Notes: generated by a model not told the origin, from the sequence alone. A stretch of 64,000 nucleotides of DNA from Allocoprococcus comes (GCF_013300725.1 NZ_JAAIMM010000004.1:1-64000); one strand, 5' to 3'. Counted from the stretch's first letter, positions 1-7,587 are shown. Program-made: numbers and translations.

Positions 1-2
1 AG

Positions 3-122
3 CGATTCAACCTGCATAAAACGAACGCTGCGAATGAGGAACTGGTTATCAGTCTATTTAACGGACGCGAAGTCCAAGGAAGGAAAAGATATCCAATTGC
101 TACCTACATTCTAACAGCTTAA
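3..122 (+). CDS. C-terminal end of an unidentified protein (partial)
   Basis: An open frame enters from the left edge and runs 39 codons to TAA at 120-122, ending in IATYILTA. The reading looks protein-like (ELVISLFNGREVQGRKRYP), and no other frame stays open here. Too little is present to name a family. It lies 81 nt upstream of the Nudix gene on the same strand, with no terminator seen between them, so the two may be cotranscribed. Confidence 0.45.
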   Translation, partial: RFNLHKTNAANEELVISLFNGREVQGRKRYPIATYILTA

Positions 123-203
123 GCAACAAGATGGATAATTCCTTACTGGCTGTAAGGGATATTAACCATAAATATATTGTAGTAGGAAGGAAATCAGATA
201 CCA

Positions 204-1049
204 ATGATACAGGATATTTATCCACACAAATTATACAATGAATACAATCCAGCTGCCAAAGTGCAGGAGAACAGCCCTGTTTTAAATATCTACAATGGAA
301 AGGTGCTGGTTCATACAGAAAAATTCGACAATCATATCATAGCATTCCCATTGAAGAAAGAAATGCCGGAAGAGCTGGAATATACCTATCTTTTTAGGGT
401 GGACGACATTGAGTATTTTCTGTGGAACGAGGAGCTTCGGGAAGACTTGATTCCGGAGGGGTATGCATACGTTGAAGAGAGAAGTATACGAAAAGCAGGT
501 AACGGTCCATGCGAAGAGGTCTTTGCAGCTACGACAGGAAAACACTTGTCGGATTGGTACAGAGACACCCGGTTTTGCGGAAGATGCGGGACAAGGATGG
601 CGCTTCACGACAAGGAACGTGCAATGAGTTGTCCAGCTTGTGGTTATGTGGCATATCCGCGGATTATGCCGGCGGTTATCGTGGGCGTGAAAAATGGGGA
701 TCAATTACTGCTTACCAGATATCGTACAGGTTTTGCTTATAATGCATTGATCGCAGGTTTCACGGAGATTGGAGAAACAGTAGAAGAAACGGTTATGCGT
801 GAAGTAATGGAAGAAACCGGGATCAGGGTTAAAAATATCCGTTATTATAAATCTCAGCCATGGGGAACTGCAAATGACCTTCTCCTTGGATTTTATTGTG
901 AGGTGGATGGGGATGATACCATTACCATGGACTGTCAGGAACTAAAATATGCAAAGTGGGTACAGCGGGAAGAAATTGTGCTTCAGCCGGGGGATTTCAG
1001 TCTGACAAATGAAATGATGCGCAGATTCAAAGAAGGGAACGAAGTATAA
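204..1049 (+). CDS. nudC: NudC-like NAD(H)/NAD-capped RNA pyrophosphatase (Nudix hydrolase)
   Basis: This 281-residue protein has the NudC architecture: an N-terminal domain, a four-Cys zinc ribbon (C125, C128, C143, C146) and a Nudix fold with a full Nudix box at about residues 185-207 (G-x5-E-x7-REVMEETGI). The family splits NAD(H) to NMN(H) and AMP and can remove NAD caps from RNA. The downstream NudC signature, usually SQPWPFPxS, reads SQPWGTAND here. The start of the motif is kept but the rest is not, so substrate preference may differ. The start at 204 has an AGGAAGGAAA ribosome site about 10 nt upstream. The protein is cytosolic. It is the last gene before the repeat-flanked infC promoter. 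Confidence 0.85.
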   Translation: MIQDIYPHKLYNEYNPAAKVQENSPVLNIYNGKVLVHTEKFDNHIIAFPLKKEMPEELEYTYLFRVDDIEYFLWNEELREDLIPEGYAYVEERSIRKAGNGPCEEVFAATTGKHLSDWYRDTRFCGRCGTRMALHDKERAMSCPACGYVAYPRIMPAVIVGVKNGDQLLLTRYRTGFAYNALIAGFTEIGETVEETVMREVMEETGIRVKNIRYYKSQPWGTANDLLLGFYCEVDGDDTITMDCQELKYAKWVQREEIVLQPGDFSLTNEMMRRFKEGNEV

Positions 1050-1102
1050 AAAAGTGATTCATAAAAAATAAAAAAAGTGATTCATAAAAAATAAAAAAAG
1101 TG
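1048..1102 (+). repeat. Tandem 23-bp direct repeat abutting the infC promoter
   Basis: The unit, roughly AAAAAAGTGATTCATAAAAA plus a short A/T tail, occurs twice, and its first half starts a third time. The GTG landmarks fall at 1054, 1077 and 1100, so the period is 23 bp. The truncated third copy runs directly into the TTGACA box at 1103. It looks like a local duplication beginning at the nudC stop codon. It could act as an A-rich upstream promoter element, but that is inference. Confidence 0.75.
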
Positions 1103-1131
1103 TTGACACCATATAAAATCTGTGGTAGATT
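1103..1131 (+). promoter_or_regulatory. Sigma-70 type promoter of the infC operon
   Basis: TTGACA at 1103-1108 and TAGATT at 1126-1131 are separated by 17 bp. The element sits just before the structured leader, and an A-rich repeat precedes it. Confidence 0.6.
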
Positions 1132-1137
1132 ATAACT

Positions 1138-1284
1138 TGCGTAAAGCGAACAACAAAGAAGAGTATCCACTCTCACCTTAGCGCAATCGGGCGACTAACG
1201 GTTTGATATTGAATTTATAATACCAGATATAAGTATTGTATGCAATAGATAGTGGATAGTCTGTAGCTATTCACTATTTTTTTA
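1138..1284 (+). ncRNA. L20-type ribosomal leader with attenuator before infC-rpmI-rplT
   Basis: The 5' UTR holds the conserved Firmicute infC leader layout: a CCACTCTCACCTTAGCGCAA segment, a GGGCGACTAACGG segment, and a final hairpin. In this family, L20 protein binds a mimic of its 23S rRNA site and favours premature termination. The final hairpin pairs ATAGTGGATAG (1249-1259) with CTATTCACTAT (1267-1277), and a T-run ends at 1283, four nucleotides before the infC ribosome site. I recognise the leader by motif and context; no covariance search was done. Confidence 0.72.
1249..1283 (+). terminator. Attenuator terminator of the L20 leader
   Basis: An 11-bp stem (one G-U pair) with a 7-nt loop is followed by seven T. 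It lies directly upstream of the infC ribosome binding site, so termination here would cut off the whole infC-rpmI-rplT message. Confidence 0.7.
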
Positions 1285-1300
1285 TTGGAGGTGCACAACA

Positions 1301-1807
1301 ATTAGCGATTTAATGATTAACGAACAAATCCGCGACAGAGAGGTACGCGTGGTTAGCGAGAGTGGGGAACAGTTAGGAATAATGTCAGCAAGAGATGCTA
1401 TGAAGCTGGCACAGGAAGCGGAACTGGATCTGGTTAAAATCGCTCCGACAGCGAAACCGCCGGTTTGTAAGATTATCGATTATGGTAAGTTCAGATACGA
1501 ACAGGCAAGGAAAGAAAAAGAAGCAAAGAAAAAGCAGAGAACTGTCGAGGTTAAGGAAGTGCGTCTTTCACCGAATATTGACACTAACGACCTGAACACG
1601 AAGATGAATAACGCTAGAAAATTTATCTCAAAAGGAAATAAAGTAAAAGTTACACTTCGTTTCCGTGGTAGAGAGATGGCTCATATGCAGCAGAGCAAAC
1701 ATATTCTTGACGATTTCGCTGAGAAGATGAAAGATGTTGCTGTCATTGAAAAGCCGGCAAAACTTGAAGGCAGAAGCCTGAGCATGGTTTTAACTGAAAA
1801 ACGTTAA
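1301..1807 (+). CDS. infC: Translation initiation factor IF-3, AUU start
   Basis: IF-3 binds the 30S subunit, blocks premature 50S joining and checks the start codon. The sequence has the usual N domain (INEQIRDREVRV...), a Lys-rich linker and a C domain (RFRGREMAHMQQ). I place the start at ATT 1301, giving a 168-residue product beginning (M)SDLMINEQ. GGAGGTG at 1287-1293 is 7 nt from the ATT but 19 nt from the first in-frame ATG (1313). An AUU start is the known basis of IF-3 autoregulation in other bacteria. The gene leads an operon with rpmI (33 nt downstream) and rplT. Confidence 0.95.
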   Translation: MSDLMINEQIRDREVRVVSESGEQLGIMSARDAMKLAQEAELDLVKIAPTAKPPVCKIIDYGKFRYEQARKEKEAKKKQRTVEVKEVRLSPNIDTNDLNTKMNNARKFISKGNKVKVTLRFRGREMAHMQQSKHILDDFAEKMKDVAVIEKPAKLEGRSLSMVLTEKR

Positions 1808-1840
1808 AAATAAATTATCTATATTAAGGAGGAAAACATC

Positions 1841-2038
1841 ATGCCAAAAATTAAAACAAATAGAGCTGCTGCAAAGCGCTTCAAAACAACAGCTACAGGT
1901 AAACTTAAAAGAAACAAAGCTTACAAGAGCCATATCTTAACAAAGAAGTCTACTAAGAGAAAAAGAAATCTTAGACAGTCAACTATCACAGATTCTACAA
2001 ATGTAAAGAACATGAAGAAAGTATTACCATATCTCTAA
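1841..2038 (+). CDS. rpmI: 50S ribosomal protein L35
   Basis: A 65-residue, very basic protein with the L35 pattern ([16 protein letters not shown] at the N-terminus, a [12 protein letters not shown] segment, and MKKVLPYL at the end). It is a structural protein of the large subunit. AAGGAGG precedes the ATG. It lies between infC and rplT, the standard order of this operon, and shares the leader attenuator with them. Confidence 0.97.
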   Translation: MPKIKTNRAAAKRFKTTATGKLKRNKAYKSHILTKKSTKRKRNLRQSTITDSTNVKNMKKVLPYL

Positions 2039-2071
2039 GATTTGGCAGGAAGATAGAAGGAGGATTAAGTA

Positions 2072-2428
2072 ATGGCAAGAGTAAAAGGCGGAATGAACGC
2101 TAAGAAGAAACACAATAGAACTTTGAAACTGGCTAAAGGATACAGAGGAGCTCGTTCTAAACAGTACAGAATCGCAAAACAGTCTGTAATGAGAGCCCTT
2201 ACATCAGCATACGCAGGAAGAAAGCAGAAAAAACGTCAGATGCGTCAGCTTTGGATCGCTCGTATCAACGCAGCTGCAAGAATGAATGGTCTTTCTTACA
2301 GCAAGCTTATGCACGGACTTAAAGTTGCCGGTGTAGATATGAACAGAAAGATGCTTGCTGAAATGGCAGTTAATGATGCAGCTGGATTCGCAGCTGTAGC
2401 TGAAGTTGCTAAAAAGGCACTTGCATAA
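2072..2428 (+). CDS. rplT: 50S ribosomal protein L20
   Basis: A 118-residue assembly protein of the large subunit with the typical N-terminal extension ([20 protein letters not shown]) and a globular C-terminal half ending in [13 protein letters not shown]. In Firmicutes, L20 is the effector that binds the infC leader, so this gene product probably controls its own operon. It is preceded by AAGGAGG and followed by a strong terminator 43 nt after the stop. Confidence 0.97.
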   Translation: MARVKGGMNAKKKHNRTLKLAKGYRGARSKQYRIAKQSVMRALTSAYAGRKQKKRQMRQLWIARINAAARMNGLSYSKLMHGLKVAGVDMNRKMLAEMAVNDAAGFAAVAEVAKKALA

Positions 2429-2470
2429 TTAAATCAGACGATTTCGTATAGAGTTTGAGAGAAGAGGGAA

Positions 2471-2502
2471 AACCTTGTGGAGAGAATCCGCAAGGTTTTT
2501 TT
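2471..2502 (+). terminator. Intrinsic terminator of the infC-rpmI-rplT operon
   Basis: AACCTTG (2471-2477) pairs with CAAGGTT (2491-2497), and T continues to about 2502. It is the first strong hairpin after the rplT stop codon. Confidence 0.8.
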
Positions 2503-2540
2503 GTGCATAAATTTGAGCGATGAAGGTTGTGGTGGGCAAA

Positions 2541-2688
2541 GGATAGAAAAATAATCGTTCAGATTCAAGTTGTGCAAATCATTCCGATGAGCCTCTGAGG
2601 GCGAAAATTGTGTCAGCAATGGCTTCCACAATTTTTGAGTCTCATCTCCATTGCGCAAAATAGAATCCAAACGATTATTTTTCTATCC
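2541..2688. repeat. 148-nt imperfect palindrome (fold-back element)
   Basis: The outer arms are a perfect 19-nt inverted repeat: GGATAGAAAAATAATCGTT at 2541-2559 and its complement at 2670-2688. Inner segments also pair in register: GATTC with GAATC, TTGTGCAA with TTGCGCAA, GATGAG with CTCATC, and AAAATTGTG with CACAATTTT near the tip. The whole unit can therefore form one long interrupted hairpin on either strand. No convincing gene lies inside it. It could be a MITE-like or REP-type repeat, or a structured RNA. There is no T-run, so it is not a simple terminator. Confidence 0.8.
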
Positions 2689-2930
2689 GCCGCGCATTCA
2701 ACGGTATCGAGTGAAAAGCATTTTATTTACACGATATTGGAGAGTTTGTTTGCGGATTCCATGGTGGAGTGATGATGCTTGAAAGTTTGTTGAAAAATAT
2801 TCTTATTTATCTATGGAGTGTTGTTATAACAACGGAATGAGATACGGTTGTGGGGTAGAATGAATGAGTAAAGTTTAAGAAATATAAATTCTAAAAAGTT
2901 AAAGTCAAATTTTAAGGAGGACATAAAAAT
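2689..2930. other. Non-coding region before the ferredoxin gene, with a 14-bp palindrome
   Basis: No gene is supported between the fold-back element and 2931. A perfect palindrome, GTTGTTATAACAAC, lies at 2820-2833, about 100 nt upstream of the start codon, and could be an operator. It is shorter than a Rex or CRP site. AAGGAGG at about 2914-2920 is the ribosome site for the next gene. Confidence 0.4.
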
Positions 2931-3707
2931 ATGATTCGTAGAATTATTCAGATAGATGAGGAGAAGTGTAATGGATGTGGGGCTTGTGCGAAGGCTTGTC
3001 ATGAGGGGGCTATTTCTATGGTGAATGGGAAGGCGAAGCTGATGAGAGATGATTATTGCGACGGGCTGGGAGACTGTCTGCCGAATTGTCCGGTGGATGC
3101 CATTCATTTTGTAGAGCGTGAGGCGGCGGCTTATGATGCGGAGGCTGTGAAGCAGAATATGCTTAAAAAGCAGCAGGAAGAGGCTGCAAAGCAGAATGCG
3201 GGAGAAGGACCTAAAGCACCGGTAAAACCATTTGCAGGGGGATGTCCTGGAACCCGTATGCGTATGATGAACAGAGGGGAGAGTACGCAGAATACAGAGA
3301 GTGAAGAGGAAGGCAGGGAGACGGCGAAAAGCGTGAATAAGAGTATGCTTTCCCAGTGGCCGGTACAGATTAAGCTTGCACCGGTAAATGCACCGTATTT
3401 TGATGGGGCGAAGCTTCTGATCGCCGCAGACTGCAGTGCCTATGCTTATGGAGATTTTCATAATCGTTTTATCAAAGGGCATGTGACTTTGATCGGATGT
3501 CCAAAGCTGGATAATGTGGATTATTCGGAGAAGCTGACGGAGATTATTAAGAACAATAATATTAAGAGTGTGACGATCGTGCGGATGGAAGTGCCGTGCT
3601 GTGGAGGCCTCGAGATGGCGGCAAAGAAAGCACTCAGGGAAAGTGGTAAATTTATCCCGTGGCAGGTTGTGACCTTATCGCTTGACGGACAGATCATTGA
3701 TGAATAA
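2931..3707 (+). CDS. 4Fe-4S dicluster ferredoxin-like protein
   Basis: A 258-residue cytosolic protein. Near the N-terminus is a ferredoxin module with a full CxxCxxCxxxC site (C13, C16, C19, C23) and a second site of the form CDGLGDCLPNCPVDA at about residues 44-58. A Lys/Glu/Gln-rich linker follows, then a C-terminal domain with a GGCPG motif, a GCPKLDNVDY segment and a VPCCGGLEMA motif whose Cys pair may bind another centre. It is probably an electron-transfer protein; partner and reaction cannot be named. It stands alone between two hairpin elements, with a strong AAGGAGG site before the ATG. Confidence 0.75.
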   Translation: MIRRIIQIDEEKCNGCGACAKACHEGAISMVNGKAKLMRDDYCDGLGDCLPNCPVDAIHFVEREAAAYDAEAVKQNMLKKQQEEAAKQNAGEGPKAPVKPFAGGCPGTRMRMMNRGESTQNTESEEEGRETAKSVNKSMLSQWPVQIKLAPVNAPYFDGAKLLIAADCSAYAYGDFHNRFIKGHVTLIGCPKLDNVDYSEKLTEIIKNNNIKSVTIVRMEVPCCGGLEMAAKKALRESGKFIPWQVVTLSLDGQIIDE

Positions 3708-3717
3708 TATGATACCA

Positions 3718-3779
3718 GGGTCAAAAGGTCAGAAAGCCGATGCAAGCTTGCTTGCAAGAGGATTTTGACCTCTTGACCC
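3718..3779. repeat. Long hairpin element downstream of the ferredoxin gene
   Basis: GGGTCAAAAGGTCA (3718-3731) pairs with TGACCTCTTGACCC (3766-3779) with one mismatch. The interior carries a second short dyad around GCAAGCTTGC. There is no T-run, so it is probably a dispersed palindromic repeat or an mRNA-stabilising structure rather than a classical terminator. Confidence 0.65.
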
Positions 3780-3878
3780 CAACATTATAATATTAGTAAA
3801 ATAAAGTGATTTCATTACAGAAAACAGCATATGAAGTATGCTGCGGTAAATCTGTAGAGACTGTAAAAGGGCAAAGAA

Positions 3879-3915
3879 AAAGGCTGAAAAGTTATAAAAC
3901 TTTTCGGCCTTTTTG
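3879..3915. terminator. Bidirectional terminator between the ferredoxin gene and mntR
   Basis: AAAGGCTGAAAAGTT pairs with AACTTTTCGGCCTTT around a short TATAA loop. The flanking A-run and T-run let it work for both the plus-strand ferredoxin message and the minus-strand repressor gene that ends at 3925. Confidence 0.75.
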
Positions 3916-3924
3916 ATGCGATTA

Positions 3925-4290
3925 CTAATGTGTTCGTACATATTCTTTGATTGCATTAAAGCTTTCTTTGCTGATTACATGTTCCATCTGGCAGGCATCA
4001 TCGGTAGCGATCTCCTCCGGCACACCGAGTTCAATCAGCCATTTTGAAATAAATTCATGACGTTCATAGATCATGTTCGCGATCTCTTTTCCTGAATCGG
4101 TCAGATAAATAAAACCTGCATCTGTTACGGTAATATGATTCTCCTGACGAAGCTTCTTCATGGCGATGCTGACACTTGATTTTTTGAAACCAAGTTCATT
4201 TGCGATATCTACGGAGCGTACGACAGGTAATTTTTTACTTAACATCAATATTGCTTCAAGATAATTTTCGGATGATTCATTTTTAGCCAT
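3925..4290 (-). CDS. DtxR/MntR-family metal-dependent transcriptional repressor
   Basis: A 121-residue protein with a DtxR-type winged helix at the N-terminus (SENYLEAILMLSKK, then VRSVDIANELGFKKSSVSIAMKKL as recognition region). The metal-binding and dimerisation helices follow, containing DACQMEHVISKES, the typical ligand segment with Cys, Glu and His. It lacks the SH3-like domain of the larger IdeR/DtxR proteins, so it is MntR-sized but a little short. It is divergent from the feoA-feoA-feoB operon, so it is a likely iron- or manganese-dependent regulator of that operon and of itself. GAGGTG lies about 12 nt before the ATG. Confidence 0.85.
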   Translation of the reverse strand: MAKNESSENYLEAILMLSKKLPVVRSVDIANELGFKKSSVSIAMKKLRQENHITVTDAGFIYLTDSGKEIANMIYERHEFISKWLIELGVPEEIATDDACQMEHVISKESFNAIKEYVRTH

Positions 4291-4480
4291 TTATTCCGGT
4301 CACCTCACTATTCATTCTTATACCTAATAGGATACCATGGATTGTATTTTTTTTCAAATAATATTGTTCTGTAAATGCTCTTTTTGTGCAGAAAGTAGAA
4401 GTTATAACTATTAAAAGTAAGCGCCGAACAGCAAAAATGAGAAAAGAAAAACAAAGGTTTTTTAAAACTTAAAAAAACAC

Positions 4481-4513
4481 TTGACAACGCACAAACGTTA
4501 GAATATACTAACT
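4481..4513 (+). promoter_or_regulatory. feo operon promoter with overlapping dyad operator
   Basis: TTGACA (4481-4486) and TATACT (4504-4509) have an ideal 17-bp spacer. A dyad GTTAG-N6-CTAAC covers 4498-4513, directly over the -10 box. This is where a DtxR-family repressor would be expected to bind, and such a repressor is encoded just upstream on the other strand. Confidence 0.65.
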
Positions 4514-4530
4514 ATTGAACCAAAGTTGGT

Positions 4531-4549
4531 AATGAAAAAAATTATCATT
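4531..4549. promoter_or_regulatory. Possible Fur-like box downstream of the feo promoter
   Basis: AATGAAAAAAATTATCATT resembles a degenerate Fur site (ATTATC and AATGA half-sites about a central A/T). It lies 22 nt after the -10 box. A Fur-family gene ends this operon. Weak, by-eye match. Confidence 0.35.
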
Positions 4550-4587
4550 CAAATTCCAAATACGCAAAAGAACAGGAGGTAGCGATT

Positions 4588-4797
4588 ATGCCTTTAACGA
4601 TGGCGAATATTGGTGAAGTAAATGAAATCAAGAGAATTGGTGGAAATGAAGAAACAAGGCGATTCCTTGCGAATCTCGGATTTGTAGCAGGTGCAGAGAT
4701 TACAGTTGTTTCTGCAATCGGTGGTAACGTGATCGTGAACATCAAGGATTCACGTGTTGCGGTTAATTCTGATATGGCGCGGCATATCATGATCTAG
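4588..4797 (+). CDS. feoA: FeoA family protein (first copy)
   Basis: A 69-residue, single SH3-like FeoA domain: MPLTMANIGEVNEIKRIGG at the N-terminus, then RRFLANLGFVAGAEITVV and a NIKDSRVAVNSDMARHIMI end. FeoA proteins are small cytosolic partners of the FeoB ferrous-iron transporter. Two FeoA genes lie in tandem here, 72 nt apart, a common arrangement in Clostridia. It has a GGAGG ribosome site and is the first gene after the regulated promoter. Confidence 0.9.
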   Translation: MPLTMANIGEVNEIKRIGGNEETRRFLANLGFVAGAEITVVSAIGGNVIVNIKDSRVAVNSDMARHIMI

Positions 4798-4869
4798 CCT
4801 CTGGCTGGTCGGCGGGTCCGCTGTATATATATTCTGTATTTCGAAGCTTAAAGGAAAGGAGATACGACA

Positions 4870-5088
4870 ATGACTTTAGGTGATGCAAAGGTTGGAAGCA
4901 CTGTTGTTGTGACCAAGATTGAAGGAGACGGAGCTTACAAACGCCGTATTATGGACATGGGCATAACAAAAGGAAGCGAGCTGTACATCAGAAAAGTTGC
5001 GCCTCTCGGTGATCCTGTTGAGATTACTGTAAGAGGATATGAACTTACAGTAAGAAAAGATGATGCACAGTGTGTGCAGGTAAAATAG
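4870..5088 (+). CDS. feoA: FeoA family protein (second copy)
   Basis: A 72-residue FeoA domain (TLGDAKVGSTVVVTKIEGD, then RRIMDMGITKGSELYIRKVAPLGDP shortened to its core, ending in the DDAQCVQVK tail). It differs clearly from the first copy, so it is not a recent duplicate. It retains the more typical 'APLGDPxEI' loop of FeoA, which the first copy lacks, and so is probably the canonical FeoB partner. AAAGGAGA precedes the ATG; feoB starts 49 nt downstream. Confidence 0.92.
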   Translation: MTLGDAKVGSTVVVTKIEGDGAYKRRIMDMGITKGSELYIRKVAPLGDPVEITVRGYELTVRKDDAQCVQVK

Positions 5089-5137
5089 CATATACATAAT
5101 TATGCATGAGAGTAGTACAACAAGGAGGTAAAAAGGA

Positions 5138-7315
5138 ATGGCAATTAAAATTGCACTTGCCGGAAACCCGAACTGCGGTAAAACTACCATGTTTAACGCG
5201 CTCACAGGAGCCAACCAGTATGTTGGTAACTGGCCAGGGGTTACTGTAGAGAAAAAAGAGGGTAAATTAAAAAGTAAAAAGACAAAGGAAGAAGTTATCG
5301 TAACTGACCTTCCGGGTATCTATTCAATGTCTCCATATACACTGGAAGAGGTTGTCAGCCGTGACTATGTGCTGAAAGAAAATCCGGATGTGATCATTGA
5401 TCTGGTGGATGCAACCAATATTGAACGTAACCTGTATCTGACAACTCAGCTGATCGAGACAGGTGTTCCGGTTGTTATTGCACTGAACATGGCAGATCTT
5501 CTTGCGAAGAGAGGAATCAAGATCGATGTGAAGAGACTTTCAATGTTACTTGACTGTCCGATCATCGAGACATCTGCGCTGAAAGGTGAGGGGCTTGACA
5601 AACTGATCGATGAAGCAGTAAAAGTTGCTAAGAAGTCAGAAATCGATCTTCCGAAAGATATCTTCTCAGCAGAGCTGGAAGGTGCTGTAGCAGAAGTTAA
5701 GAGCGTTCTTCCGGATTCTGTTTCAGAAGAGAAGAAGAGATGGTACGCTGTTAAATTCCTTGAGAACGACAGCAAGGTAGTAGAGAGCATGAAACTTTCC
5801 GGTGTGGCAGCCCAGACGGTAGAAGCACAGAGAAAAGCTCTTGAAAAGAAACATGACGATGATATGGAAAGCATTGTAATAGACGAACGTTACAAATTCA
5901 TCCAGAAGATAGTTTCAACAACTGTTCAGAAGGGAAAAGAAAAGCTTACAACTTCTGACAAGATCGACCGTATCGTTACGAACCGGTTCCTCGGAATCCC
6001 GATCTTTATGCTGGTAATGTGGGCCGTATATTATGTTTCTGTAACAACAGTCGGTACCTTTGTAACAGACTGGACAAATGATGTATTTGTAGTAGCAATT
6101 CAGGATGCAGCAACAAGCGCACTTTCAGCGATCGGTGCCGGTGACATGGTTATGGGACTTGTTGTTGATGGTATCATCGGTGGTCTTGGAGCAGTACTTG
6201 GTTTCGTACCACAGATGGCAATCCTGTTCCTCTTCCTGTCTATCCTTGAAGACTGCGGATACATGGTTCGTATCGCGTTCGTCATGGACCGTGTGTTCAG
6301 ACATTTCGGACTTTCAGGAAAGAGCTTTATCCCGCTTCTGATTTCATCAGGCTGCGGTATTCCTGGAATCATGGCTTCTAAGACTATTGAACAGGACAAT
6401 GACAGACGTCTTACAATTATGACAGCAACCTTTATCCCATGTGGAGCTAAACTTCCGGTTATCGCTCTGATGGGTGGTGTTATTTCCGGTGAAGTAGCAG
6501 GATATCAGGAAAGCTCATTTATCGCACCGCTTATGTATTTCATTGGAATTGTAGCAGTACTTGTGGCTGCGATCATCCTGAAGAAGACAAAACCGTTCTC
6601 AGGAAAACCTGCACCGTTTGTAATGGAACTTCCACAGTACCATATTCCACAGGCTAAGACAGTTCTCCTTCATGTATGGGAAAGACTGAAAGGCTTCATC
6701 ATCAAAGCCGGAACAATCCTGTTCCTTGCCTGCGTAGTAATGTGGTTCCTTGGTGGATTCGGATTCGTAGACGGAAGCTTCGGTATGGTAGAAGACAGTG
6801 CAGACAGCCTTATGGCAATGATCGGTGGCGTGATCGCACCGCTCTTTGCACCACTTGGATTTGGCGAATGGCAGCCGGTAGCAGCTTCTATCTCTGGATT
6901 TACAGCAAAAGAAGCGATTGTTTCAACAATGGGTGTACTTGCTAACGTATCTGGTGATACTGAAGATGCAGTGAACGTAGCAGCTGGTGTTGCATCTTGG
7001 TTCCCAAGCTCAATTGCAGCATTTTCATTCCTGATGTTCAACCTTCTGGATTCTCCTTGTCTTGCAGCAATCGCTACAATGGCACAGCAGATGCAGTCCA
7101 GAAAATGGTTCTGGTTCGCAATCCTCTTCCAGAACATCTTCGCTTACATCGTATGCCTCTGTGTATATCAGATCGGTTCATTCGTAACAGGCGGAGCATT
7201 CGGAGTTGGTACAGCAGTAGGATTTATCCTTCTTATCGGAATCCTCTTCATGCTGTTCAGACCAGATCCGTATAAAAACCAGAAAGTTTATTCAAAACGT
7301 TCTGTAAACGCATAA
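5138..7315 (+). CDS. feoB: Ferrous iron transport protein FeoB
   Basis: A 725-residue inner-membrane Fe(II) transporter. The N-terminal G domain shows G1 GNPNCGKTT (about 9-17), G3 DLPGIYS and G4 NMAD. A helical linker follows (about 170-270), then the polytopic domain with two Gate repeats (LLISSGCGIPGIMASK and the downstream ATFIPCGAKLPV, a conserved Cys motif of FeoB). Length matches the family. A good AGGAGG site precedes the ATG. It is preceded by two feoA genes and followed by four small genes on the same strand with short gaps, so one iron-regulated transcript is likely. Confidence 0.97.
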   Translation: MAIKIALAGNPNCGKTTMFNALTGANQYVGNWPGVTVEKKEGKLKSKKTKEEVIVTDLPGIYSMSPYTLEEVVSRDYVLKENPDVIIDLVDATNIERNLYLTTQLIETGVPVVIALNMADLLAKRGIKIDVKRLSMLLDCPIIETSALKGEGLDKLIDEAVKVAKKSEIDLPKDIFSAELEGAVAEVKSVLPDSVSEEKKRWYAVKFLENDSKVVESMKLSGVAAQTVEAQRKALEKKHDDDMESIVIDERYKFIQKIVSTTVQKGKEKLTTSDKIDRIVTNRFLGIPIFMLVMWAVYYVSVTTVGTFVTDWTNDVFVVAIQDAATSALSAIGAGDMVMGLVVDGIIGGLGAVLGFVPQMAILFLFLSILEDCGYMVRIAFVMDRVFRHFGLSGKSFIPLLISSGCGIPGIMASKTIEQDNDRRLTIMTATFIPCGAKLPVIALMGGVISGEVAGYQESSFIAPLMYFIGIVAVLVAAIILKKTKPFSGKPAPFVMELPQYHIPQAKTVLLHVWERLKGFIIKAGTILFLACVVMWFLGGFGFVDGSFGMVEDSADSLMAMIGGVIAPLFAPLGFGEWQPVAASISGFTAKEAIVSTMGVLANVSGDTEDAVNVAAGVASWFPSSIAAFSFLMFNLLDSPCLAAIATMAQQMQSRKWFWFAILFQNIFAYIVCLCVYQIGSFVTGGAFGVGTAVGFILLIGILFMLFRPDPYKNQKVYSKRSVNA

Positions 7316-7399
7316 GATTTATAAGAACTTTAAGGCGGAAGCCGGATGCAGAAGCCTGTGTCCGGCTTCCAGTGTAAAAGAAAGAACAGGTGAAGGTTT

Positions 7400-7573
7400 A
7401 TGATCGCTAATATTGTGATACTCGCACTGATTGCAGGATATTGTATTTTCCTGATCCGTAAAGGATATAAAAACCATAAAGAAGGGAAACCTGTCGGATG
7501 TGCGGGCTGTAGCGGAAATTGCAGTTCCTGCAGTGGATGCAGCAGTAAGGCTGCACCGAAGAAGAAAGACTGA
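7400..7573 (+). CDS. FeoB-associated Cys-rich membrane protein
   Basis: A 57-residue protein: one N-terminal transmembrane helix (IANIVILALIAGYCIFLI), a short basic stretch, then a Cys cluster (CAGCSGNCSSCSGC) and a Lys-rich tail. This matches the FeoB-associated Cys-rich membrane family, often found right after feoB in Clostridia and proposed to help iron transfer. It starts 84 nt after feoB with an AGGTGAAG ribosome site. It is short enough to be missed by simple ORF filters. Confidence 0.85.
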   Translation: MIANIVILALIAGYCIFLIRKGYKNHKEGKPVGCAGCSGNCSSCSGCSSKAAPKKKD

Positions 7574-7587
7574 AAGGCGGGGAGAAT

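Noticed and set aside
2434-2670. 78-codon minus-strand frame in the fold-back element
   Set aside because: It arises from the palindrome and the rplT terminator, has no ribosome site and gives a low-complexity, non-protein-like product.
2820-2833. Rex or CRP/FNR-type operator at GTTGTTATAACAAC
   Set aside because: The half-sites lack the central spacing of Rex sites and do not match CRP/FNR cores. Kept only as an unassigned palindrome.
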